A model generated the notes under the pieces. The model was given only the letters and a program-made list of their open reading frames with translations, had not been told where the DNA came from and did not search any database. This document shows, piece after piece, positions 40,587 through 48,972 of a stretch of 64,000 nucleotides of DNA (positions are counted from its first letter, which is position 1; each line of letters opens with the position of its first letter). The position numbers and the translations under genes were made by a program. This DNA comes from JBBRYW01 sp038253945 (GTDB taxonomy: Bacteria > Actinomycetota > Thermoleophilia > Gaiellales > Gaiellaceae): the NCBI GenBank assembly GCA_038253945.1, contig JBBSGR010000009.1, positions 1 to 64,000 of the forward strand, given 5' to 3'.

Positions 40587-41183
40587 ATGCCTGCACCGAT
40601 TCCGCCCGCCGATGACTTGCTCGCACTCCTGCGCCAGATAGCACCGCGGCAGCGGACGCTGCTCGTCGGCATAGACGGGCGCGGCGGCTCCGGCAAGAGC
40701 ACCCTTGCGCGGCAGCTTGAACGGTCGGCTTCCGATGTGACCGTCGTCGAATTCGATGACTTCTACCTCCGCCACTGGGAGCGCAGAGCACGAGTTGCAC
40801 GCGGCGATACAGAAATAGGTGGGAACTTTGACTGGCGGCGCCTACGGGAGCAGGTGCTCGCGCCCCTTTCACGGGGCAACGCCGCTGTGTATCAACGCTA
40901 TGACTGGTCGAGTGATGAGTTGGCGGAGTGGCACTCGGTGCCGGTTGGCGGGATCGTGATCATCGAAGGCAACTACTCCACCCGCCAAGAGCTGTTCGAC
41001 TTCTACGACTTCACGTTCTGGATCGACGCACCACACGAGCTGCGCCTAGAACGAGGTCTCAGCCGCGGCGGCGAAGATACGCGAGAACGCTGGCTCACCG
41101 AATGGATGCCCGAAGAAGAGCGCTACCTCGTGGCCGAGGATCCCGTTAGGCGCGTGCATCTAGTGCTGAACGGTGCGGGCTGA
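40587..41183 (+). CDS. Uridine kinase-like P-loop NTPase
   Basis: A 198-residue protein from ATG 40587. Walker A is GIDGRGGSGKST (about residue 27-38), followed by VTVVEFDDFYLRHWERRARV, the substrate-side loop of uridine/phosphoribulokinase-like proteins. NFDWRRLREQVLAPLSRGN, IIEGNYSTRQELFDFYDFTF and the lid region LRLERGLSRGGEDTRERW complete the fold. It phosphorylates a nucleoside-like or sugar substrate in the cytoplasm; the exact substrate cannot be set. The family also includes aminoglycoside-like and pantothenate-type kinases. Confidence 0.82.
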   Translation: MPAPIPPADDLLALLRQIAPRQRTLLVGIDGRGGSGKSTLARQLERSASDVTVVEFDDFYLRHWERRARVARGDTEIGGNFDWRRLREQVLAPLSRGNAAVYQRYDWSSDELAEWHSVPVGGIVIIEGNYSTRQELFDFYDFTFWIDAPHELRLERGLSRGGEDTRERWLTEWMPEEERYLVAEDPVRRVHLVLNGAG

Positions 41184-41380
41184 GCCGCCCGTAAGCCGCC
41201 CTCTCAAAGATGCCTTTCTCCCTGGTACGCCGCCTACGTGCGTTCTTCTCGCGGTAGACGTCGAAGCGCCGCGACTCCGTCTCGGAGGCCACGCCCCAGC
41301 CTCATGGCTCCGTTCGGCGACGAGGTGTGTCGTAGCTCGCCGCTACGATCGAGAGACGGGCCACCGGCCCGCAATTCTGC

Positions 41381-43108
41381 ATGGGAAAACACTTCGCAGT
41401 CCAGCTTCCGTTCGCCGCTCCCGGCGAGCCCGACACGCGCTCGCCGGCGCGCCTGCTCATCTGGGTCGGGCGGCACCAGCGCGCGACGCTCCTCGCGGGC
41501 ATCTTCTTCGGCATCACCTGGATGGTCGCGCAGGCGCTGATGCCGTTCGCGATCGGCCGCTCGATCCAGAGCGGGATCGTCGATCACGACAACCGTGCGC
41601 TCGCGTTCTGGACGCTGACCCTGCTCGGACTCGGGCTGATCCAGGCCTTCTGTGGCGTGATGCGCCATCGCTACGCCGTCTTCAACTGGCTCCAGGCGTC
41701 GTTCCGGCTCGCCCAGGTCGTGGCACACCACGCGGCTCGCTCCGGTCCTGCGGTGCGCGCGCGTCTCTCGACGGGCGAAGTCGTTGCCACGATCTCGACC
41801 GACGCAATGCGGGCGGGTGGCGCCTTCGACATCACGGCGCGCCTCGCGGGCGCCCTCGTTGCGTACGTCGTCGTCGCATTCATCCTGCTCTCGTCGTCGG
41901 TTCTGCTCGGCCTCCTCGTGCTGCTTGGCGTGCCCGTCCTCGTCCTTCTGCTCGGCCTGATCATCAAGCCGCTGCAGACGCGCCAGCGCGACCAGCGCGA
42001 GCAGGTCGGACAGCTGACCGCTCTCGGCGCAGACACCGCAGCCGGTCTCCGGGTACTACGCGGGATTGGCGGCGAGCAGGAGTTCTTCGACCGCTACCGG
42101 CGGCGATCGCAGGAGGTTCGTCAGGCGGGCGTACGAGTCGCACTCCCACAGGCGACGCTCGATGCCGCACAGGTCTTCATCCCCGGCCTGTTCGTCGTGC
42201 TCGTCACGTGGCTCGGCGCGCGCTTCGCGCTCTCGGGGAAGATCGGCACGGGCGACCTCGTCGCGTTCTACGGCTACGCCGCGTTCCTCGTGATCCCGCT
42301 GCGCACGTCGACGGAGGCCGTCGACAAGATCACGCGCTCGCTGGTTGGTGCCCGCCGGATGCTCACTGTGCTCGCGATCGAGCGCCCGATCACAGAGCCC
42401 GAGACGCCGGCCGCCGAGCCGCCGCCCGGCGTCCCGCTGACGGACCACGCCTCGGGTCTCGTCGTCGCGCCCGGCGAGCTGACCTGCCTCGTGTCGGCGC
42501 TGCCGGCCGACTCGGCGGCGATCGCAGATCGTCTCGGCCGCTTCGGCGACGAGGATGGTGTCGTCCTCGGGAACGTCCGGCTCTCCGACCTTCCGGTTGA
42601 CGTCGTGCGCCGGCGTATCGTCGTCAGCGAGGCCGACCCGGTGCTGTTTGCAGGCACACTGCGCACCGAGCTCGACCCGTGGGGCCGCAGCGACGGAGAC
42701 GAGGAGATCCTTGCCGCCGTCTCGGTCGCGAACGCCGAGGACATCCTCGACGCGCTCCCAACCGGTCTCGACGCGCCCGTCGAAGAGCGCGGCCGTTCGT
42801 TCTCCGGGGGTCAGCGTCAGCGGCTCGTGCTCGCGCGCTCGCTGCTCTCGGACGCGGAGGTGCTCGTGCTCGTCGAGCCGACGAGCGCCGTCGATGCACA
42901 TACCGAGGCTCGAATCGCCGATCGTCTCCGCGAGAACCGAGCCGGGCGGACGACGGTGATCGTGACCACGAGCCCGCTCGTGCTCGACCGCGCCGACCGC
43001 GTCGTGCTGATCGACGACACCCGAGTGGTCGCCGAGGGCAGGCATCGCGAGCTGCTGCGCGCGCGGCCCGACTACCGTGAGATCGTCACCCGTGGGGAAG
43101 ACGAATGA
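41381..43108 (+). CDS. Heterodimeric ABC exporter subunit with degenerate ATP site
   Basis: A 575-residue half-transporter: six helices (residues 35-310) and an ATPase domain (330-570). The ATPase is heavily altered. Where Walker A should be, the sequence is LVSALPADSAAIADRL (Ser378 in place of the essential Lys). Walker B is VLVLVEPTSAVD (Val498 in place of Asp, Glu499 kept), and the H-loop histidine is lost (TTSPLVLDRADRV). The signature motif FSGGQRQRL (475-482) is intact. It therefore cannot form its own ATP site but can complete its partner's. Its stop overlaps a 29-codon mini-ORF that links it to the partner gene. Confidence 0.93.
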   Translation: MGKHFAVQLPFAAPGEPDTRSPARLLIWVGRHQRATLLAGIFFGITWMVAQALMPFAIGRSIQSGIVDHDNRALAFWTLTLLGLGLIQAFCGVMRHRYAVFNWLQASFRLAQVVAHHAARSGPAVRARLSTGEVVATISTDAMRAGGAFDITARLAGALVAYVVVAFILLSSSVLLGLLVLLGVPVLVLLLGLIIKPLQTRQRDQREQVGQLTALGADTAAGLRVLRGIGGEQEFFDRYRRRSQEVRQAGVRVALPQATLDAAQVFIPGLFVVLVTWLGARFALSGKIGTGDLVAFYGYAAFLVIPLRTSTEAVDKITRSLVGARRMLTVLAIERPITEPETPAAEPPPGVPLTDHASGLVVAPGELTCLVSALPADSAAIADRLGRFGDEDGVVLGNVRLSDLPVDVVRRRIVVSEADPVLFAGTLRTELDPWGRSDGDEEILAAVSVANAEDILDALPTGLDAPVEERGRSFSGGQRQRLVLARSLLSDAEVLVLVEPTSAVDAHTEARIADRLRENRAGRTTVIVTTSPLVLDRADRVVLIDDTRVVAEGRHRELLRARPDYREIVTRGEDE

Positions 43109-43194
43109 GCACGCTACGCGTCCGGGATCGCCGTACCGGGGGAGGCGATACTCCGTCGCCCGCCCCGCCTCAGCCACAAGAGGTTGACCCATGA
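43105..43194 (+). CDS. Mini-ORF (29 codons) between the two ABC exporter subunits
   Basis: ATG 43105 overlaps the first subunit's stop and TGA 43192-43194 overlaps the second subunit's ATG. The peptide begins MSTLRVRDRRTGGGDTPS and ends PQPQEVDP. The first 30 bases match the other copies, the middle is diverged, and the 3' end again has AGAGG seven bases before the next start. Length is exactly 29 codons as in the other short copies. Confidence 0.62.
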   Translation: MSTLRVRDRRTGGGDTPSPAPPQPQEVDP

Positions 43195-44936
43195 GTGAGC
43201 TGTTGCCGATCGCCTCGGGGCCCGAGCTCCGCGGTCAAGCACGCACCCTGGCACGACGGCACCGGAGGGGCCTCCTCGGGGTCGTCGGGCTGCACGCGGC
43301 TGCCGCCGCCTCCGGCCTCGCAGGGCCGCCCATTCTCGGGCGCCTCGTCGAGTCGGTTCGACAGGGAACGACGGACGCGCACGTCGACAAGCTCGTGCTC
43401 GTACTCGCCTGCTTCCTGCTCGCGCAGACGGTCGTGACGTGGCTCGCGCGGCGCGCGTCGTTCGTGCTCTCGGAGAAAATGTTCGCGGAGTTGCGCGAGG
43501 ACTTCATGCGCCGCGTGCTCGCGCTGCCGCTCTCAACGGTGGAGCGCGCGGGCACGGGCGACCTCATCTCGCGCACGACGGCCGACGTCGACGCGATGGC
43601 GCGCACGATCCGCTTCGCCGTGCCCGAGACGCTGATCGCGGCGGTGACGTCCATCCTCACGGTCGGCGCGGCCGTTTGGATCAGCCCGGCGGCTGCTCTC
43701 CCGTGCATCGTCGGCGTACCGGCACTCGTGATCGGGACGCGCTGGTACTTGAAGCGCGCCCCCGCCGGTTACCTGTGGGAGCGCGCCGCCTACGCGACCC
43801 TCGCCGGTACCGTCGGCGAAACGGTCGAGGGCGGACGCACCGTCGAAGCGCTGGGGCTGAACGAGGAGCGCGTGCGGCGGGTCGACGCCGACCTGACCGA
43901 GGCGTACCGGGCCGAGCGCCGCACGCTCTTCCTGCGCACGGTCTGGTTCCCGACGGCCGAGTTTGCTTACGTGCTGCCCGTCGCGGCGGCGCTCGGCTGG
44001 GGCGGCTGGCTCGTCTCCAGTGGTCATGCCACCCTCGGGGAGGTGACGGCAGTGGCGCTCTATGTCGTCCAGCTCGCCGACCCGGTAGACCGGCTGATCT
44101 CGTGGCTCGACGAGATCCAGGTCGGCACGACGTCGTTCGCGCGTCTTGTCGGCGTCGCACGTGTGCCCGCCGATCGCGCGGCGACCGGCGACTCACCGGA
44201 GGACGACCACCTCGTCGCAGAGGCGGTGCGGTACGCCTACGTCGACGACCGGGACGTCCTGCACGGCATCGACCTCGACCTCGAGCCGGGAGAGCGCGTA
44301 GCGGTGGTCGGCCCTTCGGGTGCGGGCAAGTCCACGCTCGGGCGGCTGCTCGCCGGCATCCATCCGCCCCGCCGTGGTCGCGTCGTGGTCGGTGGCGTGC
44401 GGCTCGTCGACCTGCCGCTGGACACGCTGCGGAAGGAGGTCGCGCTCGTCACACAGGAGCAGCACGTCTTCGTCGGAACCCTCGACGAGAATCTGAGCCT
44501 GGCGCGACCAGGCGCCACCGAAGAGCAGCTCGTGGGCGCACTCGCAGCGGTGGAGGCGCTCGAGTGGGTGCGGACGCTGCCGCAAGGGCGAGGCACGGTC
44601 GTGGGCGCCGGCGGGTATCCGCTGACTCCCGCGCAGGCCCAGCAGCTCGCGCTCGCGCGACTCGTGCTCGCTGACCCGCACACGCTCGTGCTCGACGAAG
44701 CGACGTCGCTGCTCGACCCGCGCGCGGCGCGCCACTTGGAGCGCTCGCTCGCCTCGGTGCTCGAAGGGCGCACGGTCGTCGCGATCGCGCACCGACTGCA
44801 CACCGCCCACGACGCCGATCGCGTCGCGGTCGTCGAGGACGGCCTGCTGGAGGAGATCGGGACGCATGACGAGCTGGTCGCGCGCCGCGGCTCGTACGCG
44901 GCCCTCTGGGACTCGTGGCACAGCGAGAACGAGTAG
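43191..44936 (+). CDS. Heterodimeric ABC exporter subunit with intact Walker motifs
   Basis: A 581-residue half-transporter with six helices and an ATPase domain. Walker A is GPSGAGKST (374-382), Walker B LVLDEATSLLD (Asp502, Glu503), and the H-loop is IAHRLH (His534). The signature motif is degenerate: PLTPAQAQQLALARL (478-482 LTPAQ instead of LSGGQ). So its Walker motifs pair with the intact signature of the first subunit, giving one good ATP site, while the other site lacks every key residue. It exports an unknown lipid, peptide or drug. Coupled to the first subunit through the mini-ORF. Confidence 0.93.
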   Translation: MSELLPIASGPELRGQARTLARRHRRGLLGVVGLHAAAAASGLAGPPILGRLVESVRQGTTDAHVDKLVLVLACFLLAQTVVTWLARRASFVLSEKMFAELREDFMRRVLALPLSTVERAGTGDLISRTTADVDAMARTIRFAVPETLIAAVTSILTVGAAVWISPAAALPCIVGVPALVIGTRWYLKRAPAGYLWERAAYATLAGTVGETVEGGRTVEALGLNEERVRRVDADLTEAYRAERRTLFLRTVWFPTAEFAYVLPVAAALGWGGWLVSSGHATLGEVTAVALYVVQLADPVDRLISWLDEIQVGTTSFARLVGVARVPADRAATGDSPEDDHLVAEAVRYAYVDDRDVLHGIDLDLEPGERVAVVGPSGAGKSTLGRLLAGIHPPRRGRVVVGGVRLVDLPLDTLRKEVALVTQEQHVFVGTLDENLSLARPGATEEQLVGALAAVEALEWVRTLPQGRGTVVGAGGYPLTPAQAQQLALARLVLADPHTLVLDEATSLLDPRAARHLERSLASVLEGRTVVAIAHRLHTAHDADRVAVVEDGLLEEIGTHDELVARRGSYAALWDSWHSENE

Positions 44937-45124
44937 ACGCGCCCGGACACGTAGGCGGCGGCGGCGCCCGGCCAGGCCGGCTGCGAGATCACGGTTTCAC
45001 CGCGGGCCGGCTTCGCGTGAGGCGAGGTGCAATCCGAGCGCGACGATTCAGCGTAGAGCTGGCAGCGCGTGATGTCCGCCCACCGATGGAAGGAAGCACC
45101 GATGAAACTGCTTAGGAGCCAACA

Positions 45125-45550
45125 ATGACGGAATCGAGTCTGTACGAACGGCTCGGTGGCGCATTCGCCATCGCAGCAGTGGTTGACCACTTCAGCAAAG
45201 CGGTCGTGCAGAACCCAATCGTCGGCCAGAGATCGGAGAACCCGGTCCTCCGGGAATGGCACACCAACAATCTGGGCAGACTTCCGGGCCTCAAATTCAT
45301 GCGCACGCTCTGGGTCTGCAGCGTTGCCGGTGGACCGTTTCAATACGCAGCCACGAGACCCGGCAGTACTCCTCTCGGCTTGGAAGTAGCCCATCGCGAA
45401 CTGAAGATCTCTCCCGCCGAGTTCGATGAGGTCGCGGCTGAGCTCGGGCGAACGCTTGACTTCTTCAAGGTACCCGCGCGGGAGAAGGAGGAGGTACTGG
45501 CCGCATTTGCCGCACACAAGGGCGAGGTGACTGAGGGATACTCCTCCTAG
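45125..45550 (+). CDS. Truncated haemoglobin (group I-like)
   Basis: A 141-residue globin from ATG 45125. SLYERLGGAFAIAAVVDHFS is the characteristic start; later LPGLKFMRTLWVCSVAGGPF and QYAATRPGSTPLGLEVAHRE supply the E and F helices with the proximal histidine His90, and FDEVAAELGRTLDFFKVPAR the G/H helices. The distal residues are unusual: no tyrosine at the usual B-helix position (DHFSKAVV). It binds O2 or NO, probably in NO detoxification or redox sensing. It stands alone beyond the ABC exporter. Confidence 0.88.
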   Translation: MTESSLYERLGGAFAIAAVVDHFSKAVVQNPIVGQRSENPVLREWHTNNLGRLPGLKFMRTLWVCSVAGGPFQYAATRPGSTPLGLEVAHRELKISPAEFDEVAAELGRTLDFFKVPAREKEEVLAAFAAHKGEVTEGYSS

Positions 45551-45603
45551 CCTGGTGGAAATCGGCGACTCGGGGCAGCTACCCGTGGGGTGCAAGAACT
45601 CGG

Positions 45604-46089
45604 TTGGCGCCGCGTGCGAGTGGAGCAGCAGGTCGCGACCCGAGGTCGAGGCCACGAGCTCCAGCGCACTCGCCCACGTTCCTCAAGGAAGTACTACTCG
45701 CTCGACGAATGGGCCCCAGCCTCCACCCTGAGCTCGACTGCCGACGCCGAATGGCAGCTTCACTGTGGGCGGCAGTTCGAGGGACCGCGGCCGTGCAGAC
45801 GCATCGGCCAGACCGCGCCCATGCCCACGACCGTTCGCGCGGGCTTGGCTACTTCGACGCCAATGTCGTCTTGCTCTGCGCTCCGTGCCACGAGACTCGC
45901 CAGGCCGCTCGGCGAAAGGTACGGTGCTGCTGCGGTGATTCACGCAGCGTTCGTTCGCGGGTCGCCATGCCGAGCGTCGTCGTTCCGTTGCGCATTCGCT
46001 GCTTGCGCGACTGTTCGGCGGTTGCCCATGCGAGGGCGCTGCGTTCCGGCCGCCTCCCAGGATGTAGCATCGACTTGCTCACAGTGTGA
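45604..46089 (+). pseudogene. Possible HNH-endonuclease-like remnant
   Basis: One frame holds AHAHDRSRGLGYFDANVVLL followed by CAPCHETRQ. This resembles the C-terminal part of an HNH nuclease motif (H-...-N-...-CxxCH). No good start, no N-terminal zinc half and no ribosome site are seen, and a competing frame is open over the same bases. If real, it is a decayed piece of the island between the haemoglobin gene and the tRNA. Confidence 0.3.
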
Positions 46090-46137
46090 GGCGAGGGCGA
46101 CGGGGTTGCTGCTGAGCTTCATTGCGACTCGAGGCCT

Positions 46138-46986
46138 GTGAAAGACTCACTCTTAACAGAGACTGCCAATCTGAAGGTTGCGTGGCGGAGTAAGACGCGG
46201 GAACGGCTGCGCGCGTATCTCGTCGAGGGGATCCAAGACCCGAGAACTAATATTCAGAGCATATTAACGCGCCATTTCCTCCTCGGGAAAATCTTCAGCG
46301 ATCGGTTCAATGATATTAAAGCGAGCGAGCTCCAGCACGCTGTACGTCTTAACACGGAGCGAGTTGCAGGAAGAGCAAGCGGCGAGACGGAAAAAGACGA
46401 ATTTCAGAAACGGTGGAGAAGCGCATTAGTATCATCCAGTGGGGATTTGATATCCGTATTGGAATGTGGATGTGGCTCCGCGAATGACTACCGCTCTTGG
46501 GACGCATACGGAATCGCACGATTTCTGAATTACAAAGGGTTTGACCTCTCCGAAGACAACGTCGCCAACGCGCGAGAGATGTTTCCCGATGTGAACTTCG
46601 AGTGCGGGAACATCTTTAATATCCGAGAGAAGGACGAGTCGTTCGACTACGTTGTCGTATTCGATTTATTCGAACATCTGTCGCTCGAGGGAGTTGAGAT
46701 AGCCCTCCGCGAAGCGTGCCGTGTCGCTCGCCGGGGACTGGTGCTGAACCTGTTCAATGTTTCGGATATTGCGCAGCACGTCTCGAACCCTGTGCCCGAG
46801 CGGCACTACCACTGGAACACGCTGAGCCTGAGGCAAATCAGTGATTCCTTCGCGACACACGCGCGCAAGGTCGAGGCTGTGAACATCCACAGACTGCTCT
46901 GCGGCAAATATGGCTCGAAGGGACTGTACGACAGTTTCCTCATGGACGTGAACCAGAACCTCGTGACGTTCTATCTCGAGAAGTAG
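46138..46986 (+). CDS. SAM-dependent methyltransferase of atypical base composition
   Basis: A 282-residue class I methyltransferase, GTG start at 46138. Motif I is SVLECGCGSAND (Glu109-Gly113), followed by YKGFDLSEDNVANAREMFPD (motif II), CGNIFNIREKDESFDYVVVF (post-I) and LSLEGVEIALREACRVARRG. The N-terminal 90 residues are helical and polar. Its DNA has far more A and T than its neighbours (for example 46250-46330 and 46420-46620) and more Lys, Asn, Ile and Phe, so it was probably acquired horizontally. The methyl acceptor is unknown; the form suits a small molecule or sugar. Confidence 0.85.
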   Translation: MKDSLLTETANLKVAWRSKTRERLRAYLVEGIQDPRTNIQSILTRHFLLGKIFSDRFNDIKASELQHAVRLNTERVAGRASGETEKDEFQKRWRSALVSSSGDLISVLECGCGSANDYRSWDAYGIARFLNYKGFDLSEDNVANAREMFPDVNFECGNIFNIREKDESFDYVVVFDLFEHLSLEGVEIALREACRVARRGLVLNLFNVSDIAQHVSNPVPERHYHWNTLSLRQISDSFATHARKVEAVNIHRLLCGKYGSKGLYDSFLMDVNQNLVTFYLEK

Positions 46987-47266
46987 CTGGCTGCTAGCTG
47001 GCTGCCGCTGTCGCCGATCGCTGCGGTCACGGCCGCGGTGCTGGCGACGTTCTTCGGTGACGATCAGTAGCCCCGCGCCTCTTTTCCGGCGGCACGTACG
47101 TCGGGCGAGCGCTCGCAGGAATAGCCAGGCTGCAACCGATGTACGCATTCGTAGCGCCGATCCGGTTCGGTCGGGCGTCGTTTTCTGGCGAGGCGAACCC
47201 GAGCTGGTTGCGAAGCCCAATTGAGGCGCCTACGCGCTCGGGTAAGCCGAGATCAAGCGGGCGATC
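46987..47266. other. Island DNA without an intact gene
   Basis: An 11-base direct duplication (TAGCTGGCTGC, 46984-47005) follows the methyltransferase stop. The rest has no convincing reading frame on either strand; the minus strand may hold the end of the recombinase remnant to its right. Confidence 0.3.
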
Positions 47267-47530
47267 TCATGTCGCTCCATGGCGGCCTCCGAGGCCAGTG
47301 AGCGTCATGTCGCTTCGTTGGGTCTCGTGCCGGAGGAGTATCGAGCGCACCGTTGACGGCCACCATCGCGCGCCGCCGTGTGCGGTTGGAGCGTGGTCCG
47401 CCGTAGCTCACGCGCAATGGCCGCGAGACTTCGGCCGCCGCGATGCCTGACCCGGATTCTCTCGACGATGTCCGCGGGAACGACGGCCGGGCGGCCGACC
47501 GGTGCCCCTTGGTAGCGATCGGCCGCCCAG
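47267..47530 (-). pseudogene. Serine recombinase C-terminal remnant
   Basis: On the minus strand AADRYQGAPVGRPAVVPADI then VERIRVRHRGGRSLAAIARE match the linker and helix-turn-helix of the large serine recombinase/resolvase family. The next block, in another frame, is PTAHGGARWWPSTVRSILL, the usual continuation of that helix, ending at TGA 47267-47269. The catalytic domain is absent and a frameshift divides the fragment. It is a dead mobile-element gene. Confidence 0.6.
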
Positions 47531-47550
47531 ATCTAGGAAAGCGAACCCGG

Positions 47551-47890
47551 CTACGCGACGCGATCGGAGCGCTCGAGCGCAGCGGCCAGGTCGTCGATGT
47601 CCTTCCTGAGGCGCACAACAACATCGTGTGCCTGGTCGCTGGACTCGGCGGAGTCTCCGGTGGGAGCGCTCGTTGGGACGCGCGCGGCCGCCTCGACGGC
47701 GCGCCGGATCCACGCGCTGACCGTCTGTCTCCGCGAGCTTGCGGACGACTTCGATCGTCGCCGAGGGGAACCGAACGGGCACGTGCTCTGTGAGCGCGCG
47801 ATCGGGGCGCCGTCGCGGCCGGCCGGCGCCGGGCTCCCGATGAGCGGGATCCTCGTAGTGCTGGGAAGCCTCGGTGTCCGGGTCGCTCAT
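47551..47890 (-). pseudogene. Ribbon-helix-helix (CopG/antitoxin-like) gene with a frameshift
   Basis: ATG at 47890 is preceded by AGGAGG. The first frame reads PRRRPDRALTEHVPVRFPSA and TIEVVRKLAE, the beta strand and first helix of an RHH DNA-binding fold. After a one-base shift near 47710 the other frame continues QTVSAWIRRAVEAAARVPTS, the second helix, and VVVRLRKDIDDLAAALERSD to TAG 47551-47553. Together they would make about 112 residues of an RHH repressor or antitoxin. No toxin gene is intact beside it. Confidence 0.55.
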
Positions 47891-47892
47891 CG

Positions 47893-48186
47893 ATCCGAGT
47901 CCTCCTCGTAACGCTCGATCAAGGACCGGCTCGGTTCGCGGGACGGTTCTCCGTCCGGCGCGGCTCTTCGGCTCGACCTCGACTTGTTCCTTGTCGTCGT
48001 AGGCGCGCTCCACGTGAATCACGCCGACGGCGAGGTCGACCTGCTCCCAGCAGAGAGCCATGAGCTCGCCGCGACGCAGGCCGGCATAGAGCGCCGTCGC
48101 CCAGACTGCGCGATCGGGCTCGCCGAGCGGGCCAGGAGTTGCTCGGCCCCCTTGTGCCTGACTTCGATGCCCGTTCGCTGCGCCAT
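47893..48186 (-). pseudogene. Tyrosine integrase remnant beside the tRNA
   Basis: On the minus strand WATALYAGLRRGELMALCWE is box I of phage-type tyrosine recombinases (with the catalytic Arg in GLRRGEL), followed by QVDLAVGVIHVERAYDDKEQ and PKSRAGRRTVP. The start region near ATG 48186 (MAQRTGIEVRHKG) resembles the N-terminus of actinobacterial integrases, but most of the core-binding domain and the whole box II with HxxR and Tyr are missing. Its place just beyond the 3' end of the tRNA gene is the classic position of an integrase. Confidence 0.65.
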
Positions 48187-48298
48187 TCAGAAAACGCTAC
48201 GCACGCCGTCCGACGTTCCGCACGACAGTCTCACGACCCAAGTAGCGATCTCGCGTGTCGACGAGCCCGATCGGCGACAGGTCAGAAGCAAGAAAGAA

Positions 48299-48326
48299 TT
48301 CCTGCAAACTGGCGGGTTCTTGCAGG
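48299..48326 (-). terminator. Hairpin downstream of tRNA-Arg
   Basis: On the minus strand the arms CCTGCAA and TTGCAGG enclose about 12 bases and are followed by AATTCTTTCTT. It lies just past the 3' end of the tRNA and probably ends its transcript. Confidence 0.5.
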
Positions 48327-48338
48327 GCAATCGGGTAG

Positions 48339-48410
48339 TGCCCCCGACAAGAATCGAACTTGTGCACGCGGTTTAGGAAACCGCTGCTCTATCCACTGAG
48401 CTACGGGGGC
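48339..48410 (-). tRNA. tRNA-Arg(CCU)
   Basis: A full 72-base cloverleaf on the minus strand: acceptor GCCCCCG/CGGGGGC with discriminator A, D arm GCTC...GAGC, anticodon stem GCGGT/ACCGC with loop TTCCTAA (anticodon CCT), and T arm ACAAG-TTCGATT-CTTGT. CCA is not encoded. It decodes AGG. An integrase remnant lies beyond its 3' end, so it was an integration site. Confidence 0.96.
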
Positions 48411-48675
48411 TGAATGAGGTCTCTTTGCACCACGTCCTAGCGCTATGGCGGCATTGTGACTCTCTCCGACTGTACCCGCCCACCCTCTGTTCGTGAGATC
48501 GGGAAACGTGCCCCCAGCCCCACTGAGACAAGCGTAATCGTCACCCGCCGGGTGCCGTCCCCGGGCGAGCGGGGAGCCCCGGCCGGGCTGACGCACGCAG
48601 TGGTGGGATGACAGCGTGAAGACGCTGGGAGCGTCTCAGGACTTTCTCATTTTCGTCTGCTTCACTGACAATCTG
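48411..48675. other. Spacer between tRNA-Arg and the ApbE operon
   Basis: No coding signal is convincing. It must contain the tRNA promoter (minus strand) and the promoter of the small membrane protein and apbE (plus strand). An in-frame start for the next gene at 48616 exists but gives an N-terminus without conserved character. Confidence 0.4.
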
Positions 48676-48972
48676 ATGGAGGCTCAAGGAGTCAGCGCAC
48701 GCGAGCGCGCGCCGCTCGCGACACCGGGTCGCATCGACGCAGCCTGGCGGCGTGCGCGTCTCGCCAAGATCGGGCTTGCGGGATTGGCGGCGCTCGGCTT
48801 TGGCGCCTGGATGGGACTCGCGCGCGCCACGTATGCAGGTCATGCAAAGCATGACGTGCGCCCGCTTTCGATACCGCAGCCCCTTTACCGGGTGGTACGG
48901 CGGAACTTGCTCCAGGCAGGGATTCTCGCCCCGGCAACTGCCCCTCCGGACGCGAGTACGAGCAGCTCGTGA
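48676..48972 (+). CDS. Small membrane protein coupled to apbE
   Basis: A 98-residue protein; ATG 48676 is preferred over 48616 because the sequence from it has a normal character (basic N-terminus then one helix, KIGLAGLAALGFGAWMGLAR, about residues 31-50). The C-terminal part has a short motif (LSIPQPLYRVVRRNLL) and a Pro/Ser tail. Its stop overlaps the apbE start (GTGA). It may be a flavoprotein target or scaffold, but it has no Ser/Thr flavinylation motif that I can see. Confidence 0.6.
   Translation: MEAQGVSARERAPLATPGRIDAAWRRARLAKIGLAGLAALGFGAWMGLARATYAGHAKHDVRPLSIPQPLYRVVRRNLLQAGILAPATAPPDASTSSS

Noticed and set aside
41173..42600. Open frame of 475 codons over the first ABC exporter subunit
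   Set aside because: Same-strand shadow in another frame, Arg-rich throughout; the exporter frame has helices and an intact signature motif.
46984..47005. Duplicated TAGCTGGCTGC as an attachment-site or target duplication
   Set aside because: The two copies are directly adjacent, unlike element ends, and neither resembles the tRNA 3' end.
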